NCBI RefSeq assembly: GCF_037392515.1
Contig: NC_090290.1
Coordinates: forward strand, 20,163,753 to 20,227,752
Length of the DNA stretch: 64,000 bases
From: Haliotis asinina
Taxonomy: Eukaryota; Mollusca; Gastropoda; Lepetellida; Haliotidae
Reading direction: 5' to 3'
Shown: in pieces, positions 54,411 through 64,000 of the stretch
Layout of the letters: every line of letters begins with the position of its first letter
Numbering within the stretch: the first letter of the stretch is position 1
Made by a program: the position numbers and the translations under genes
The notes under the pieces: model-generated
Seen by the model: the letters and a program-made list of their open reading frames with translations, nothing else
Database searches by the model: none
What the model was told of the DNA's origin: nothing

Positions 54411-54634
54411 AAGTATTTACCAAAGTAGTATAGTAGTGCTTAGTAAAGTAGGTCATTGAGAATTTAAAGTATTTACTAAAGTAGTAAAGTTGTGCTTAGT
54501 AAAGTAGGTCATTGAGAATCTAACGTATTTACTAAAGTAGTAAAGTAGTGCTTAGTAAAGTAGGTCATTGAGAATCTAACGTATTTACTAAAGTAGTAAA
54601 GTAGTGCTTAGTAAAGTAGGTCATTGAGAATCTA
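54411..54634 (+). repeat. Minisatellite, 56-base unit x 4
   Basis: Unit gtatttactaaagtagtaaagtagtgcttagtaaagtaggtcattgagaatctaac. The last units are near identical. Between gene A promoter and gene B stop. Confidence 0.9.
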
Positions 54635-55152
54635 ATTCACGATTGCATCCTGGCACGGATCGGATCGAGATACAGGTGTGAGCGAGATAACTTACACCCG
54701 TATCTAGTAATGATGGTGTGTATGTGCATATTTGATACATATATTACAAATAAAGTTAATTGTTATGTTAAATGAAATTGGGACTAATCAGCAGAAAATG
54801 GTCGATAAAGAAATTAAGCATTTTGGAATATTTTGATGACAAATATTGTTGTATCCCGATTTAATCATGCGTGTTTCTATTCACGACATTTATGGTTGGG
54901 TTTAACTCATTTTTGTACCTGGTTTTACTCATTTCTTTCAAATGAATAAATGGTGAACAAATTGATCGTGAGTGAAACTAAACGTGGATAAAGCTACTCT
55001 AAATAAGATATAAATAATAATAATATCCTAATCACTATAAAATTTGAAAATATAATATATATGAAAAAATCGAAAAGCTCAGTCTGTTCTCCGAATGGAT
55101 ACAAGCCCTGGTTGTGATCAGAGCGCTGTCGACACACTGTCCTGGACTTCGA

Positions 55153-63850
<8,698 letters not shown>

Positions 63851-64000
63851 CTGCAAATAACAATTTCAACACCAGTAATAATAATAATAACAACAACATC
63901 AACAAGTTCAGATTTCAATAGTCTGGCACTCTAAACAACTGCTGCATCGAGGTGTTTAGCGCGTTGAGAAGAACAGAAAATGCTTGGCCTGAAAAGTGAA

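Overview
This is eukaryotic, intron-rich, AT-leaning DNA, most likely from a marine gastropod and probably an abalone (Haliotis). The mollusc assignment rests on an abundant short interspersed repeat with the 'tttagttttacgccgc...caatattccagctatatggcgg' signature, which I recall from abalone sequence, and on the transposon mix. The species is an inference. There are no operons, CRISPR arrays or other prokaryotic features.

The window holds two tandem, same-orientation (minus strand) receptor-tyrosine-kinase-like genes. Gene A (about 8,759-50,559) can be followed from a signal-peptide exon just downstream of a TATA box, through EMI and EGF-like exons, a long extracellular region with fibronectin-III-like segments, a transmembrane helix and a complete kinase-fold domain to the stop codon. 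Exon phases match at every junction except one, between 16.6 and 15.2 kb, where a small exon is probably missing from my model. Gene B (55,153 to beyond the right edge) shows only its six C-terminal kinase exons. Their lengths equal those of gene A in five of six cases, so they are recent tandem paralogues. Both proteins have HRK in place of the catalytic-loop HRD and GFG in place of DFG, so both are predicted pseudokinase receptors. Both end in a run of three tyrosines.

Most of the rest is transposon. One family of RNase H-bearing non-LTR retrotransposon (I/Nimbus-like) appears three times. Copy 1 (minus, 1-5,230) has ORF1 and ORF2 open and overlapping at ATGA. Copy 2 (plus, 25,369-36,191) sits in the 12-kb intron between the two EGF exons of gene A and is split by copy 3, a Tc1-like element and an LTR-like insert. 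Copy 3 (29,360-32,510) has a 12-bp target-site duplication and a large internal deletion. The first bases of copies 2 and 3 fold into what looks like a hepatitis-delta-virus-like self-cleaving ribozyme whose predicted cleavage site coincides with the element end.

Other elements include a mariner with 30-bp terminal repeats (46.5-47.8 kb), a degraded DIRS-like element with inverted terminal repeats (60.75-63.59 kb), fragments of two other reverse transcriptases, a possible Polinton fragment, two families of SINE, a MITE pair, several perfect foldback hairpins, minisatellites and CA/GT microsatellites. The main SINE family shares its 3' tail with the non-LTR family, which suggests that the LINE mobilises it.
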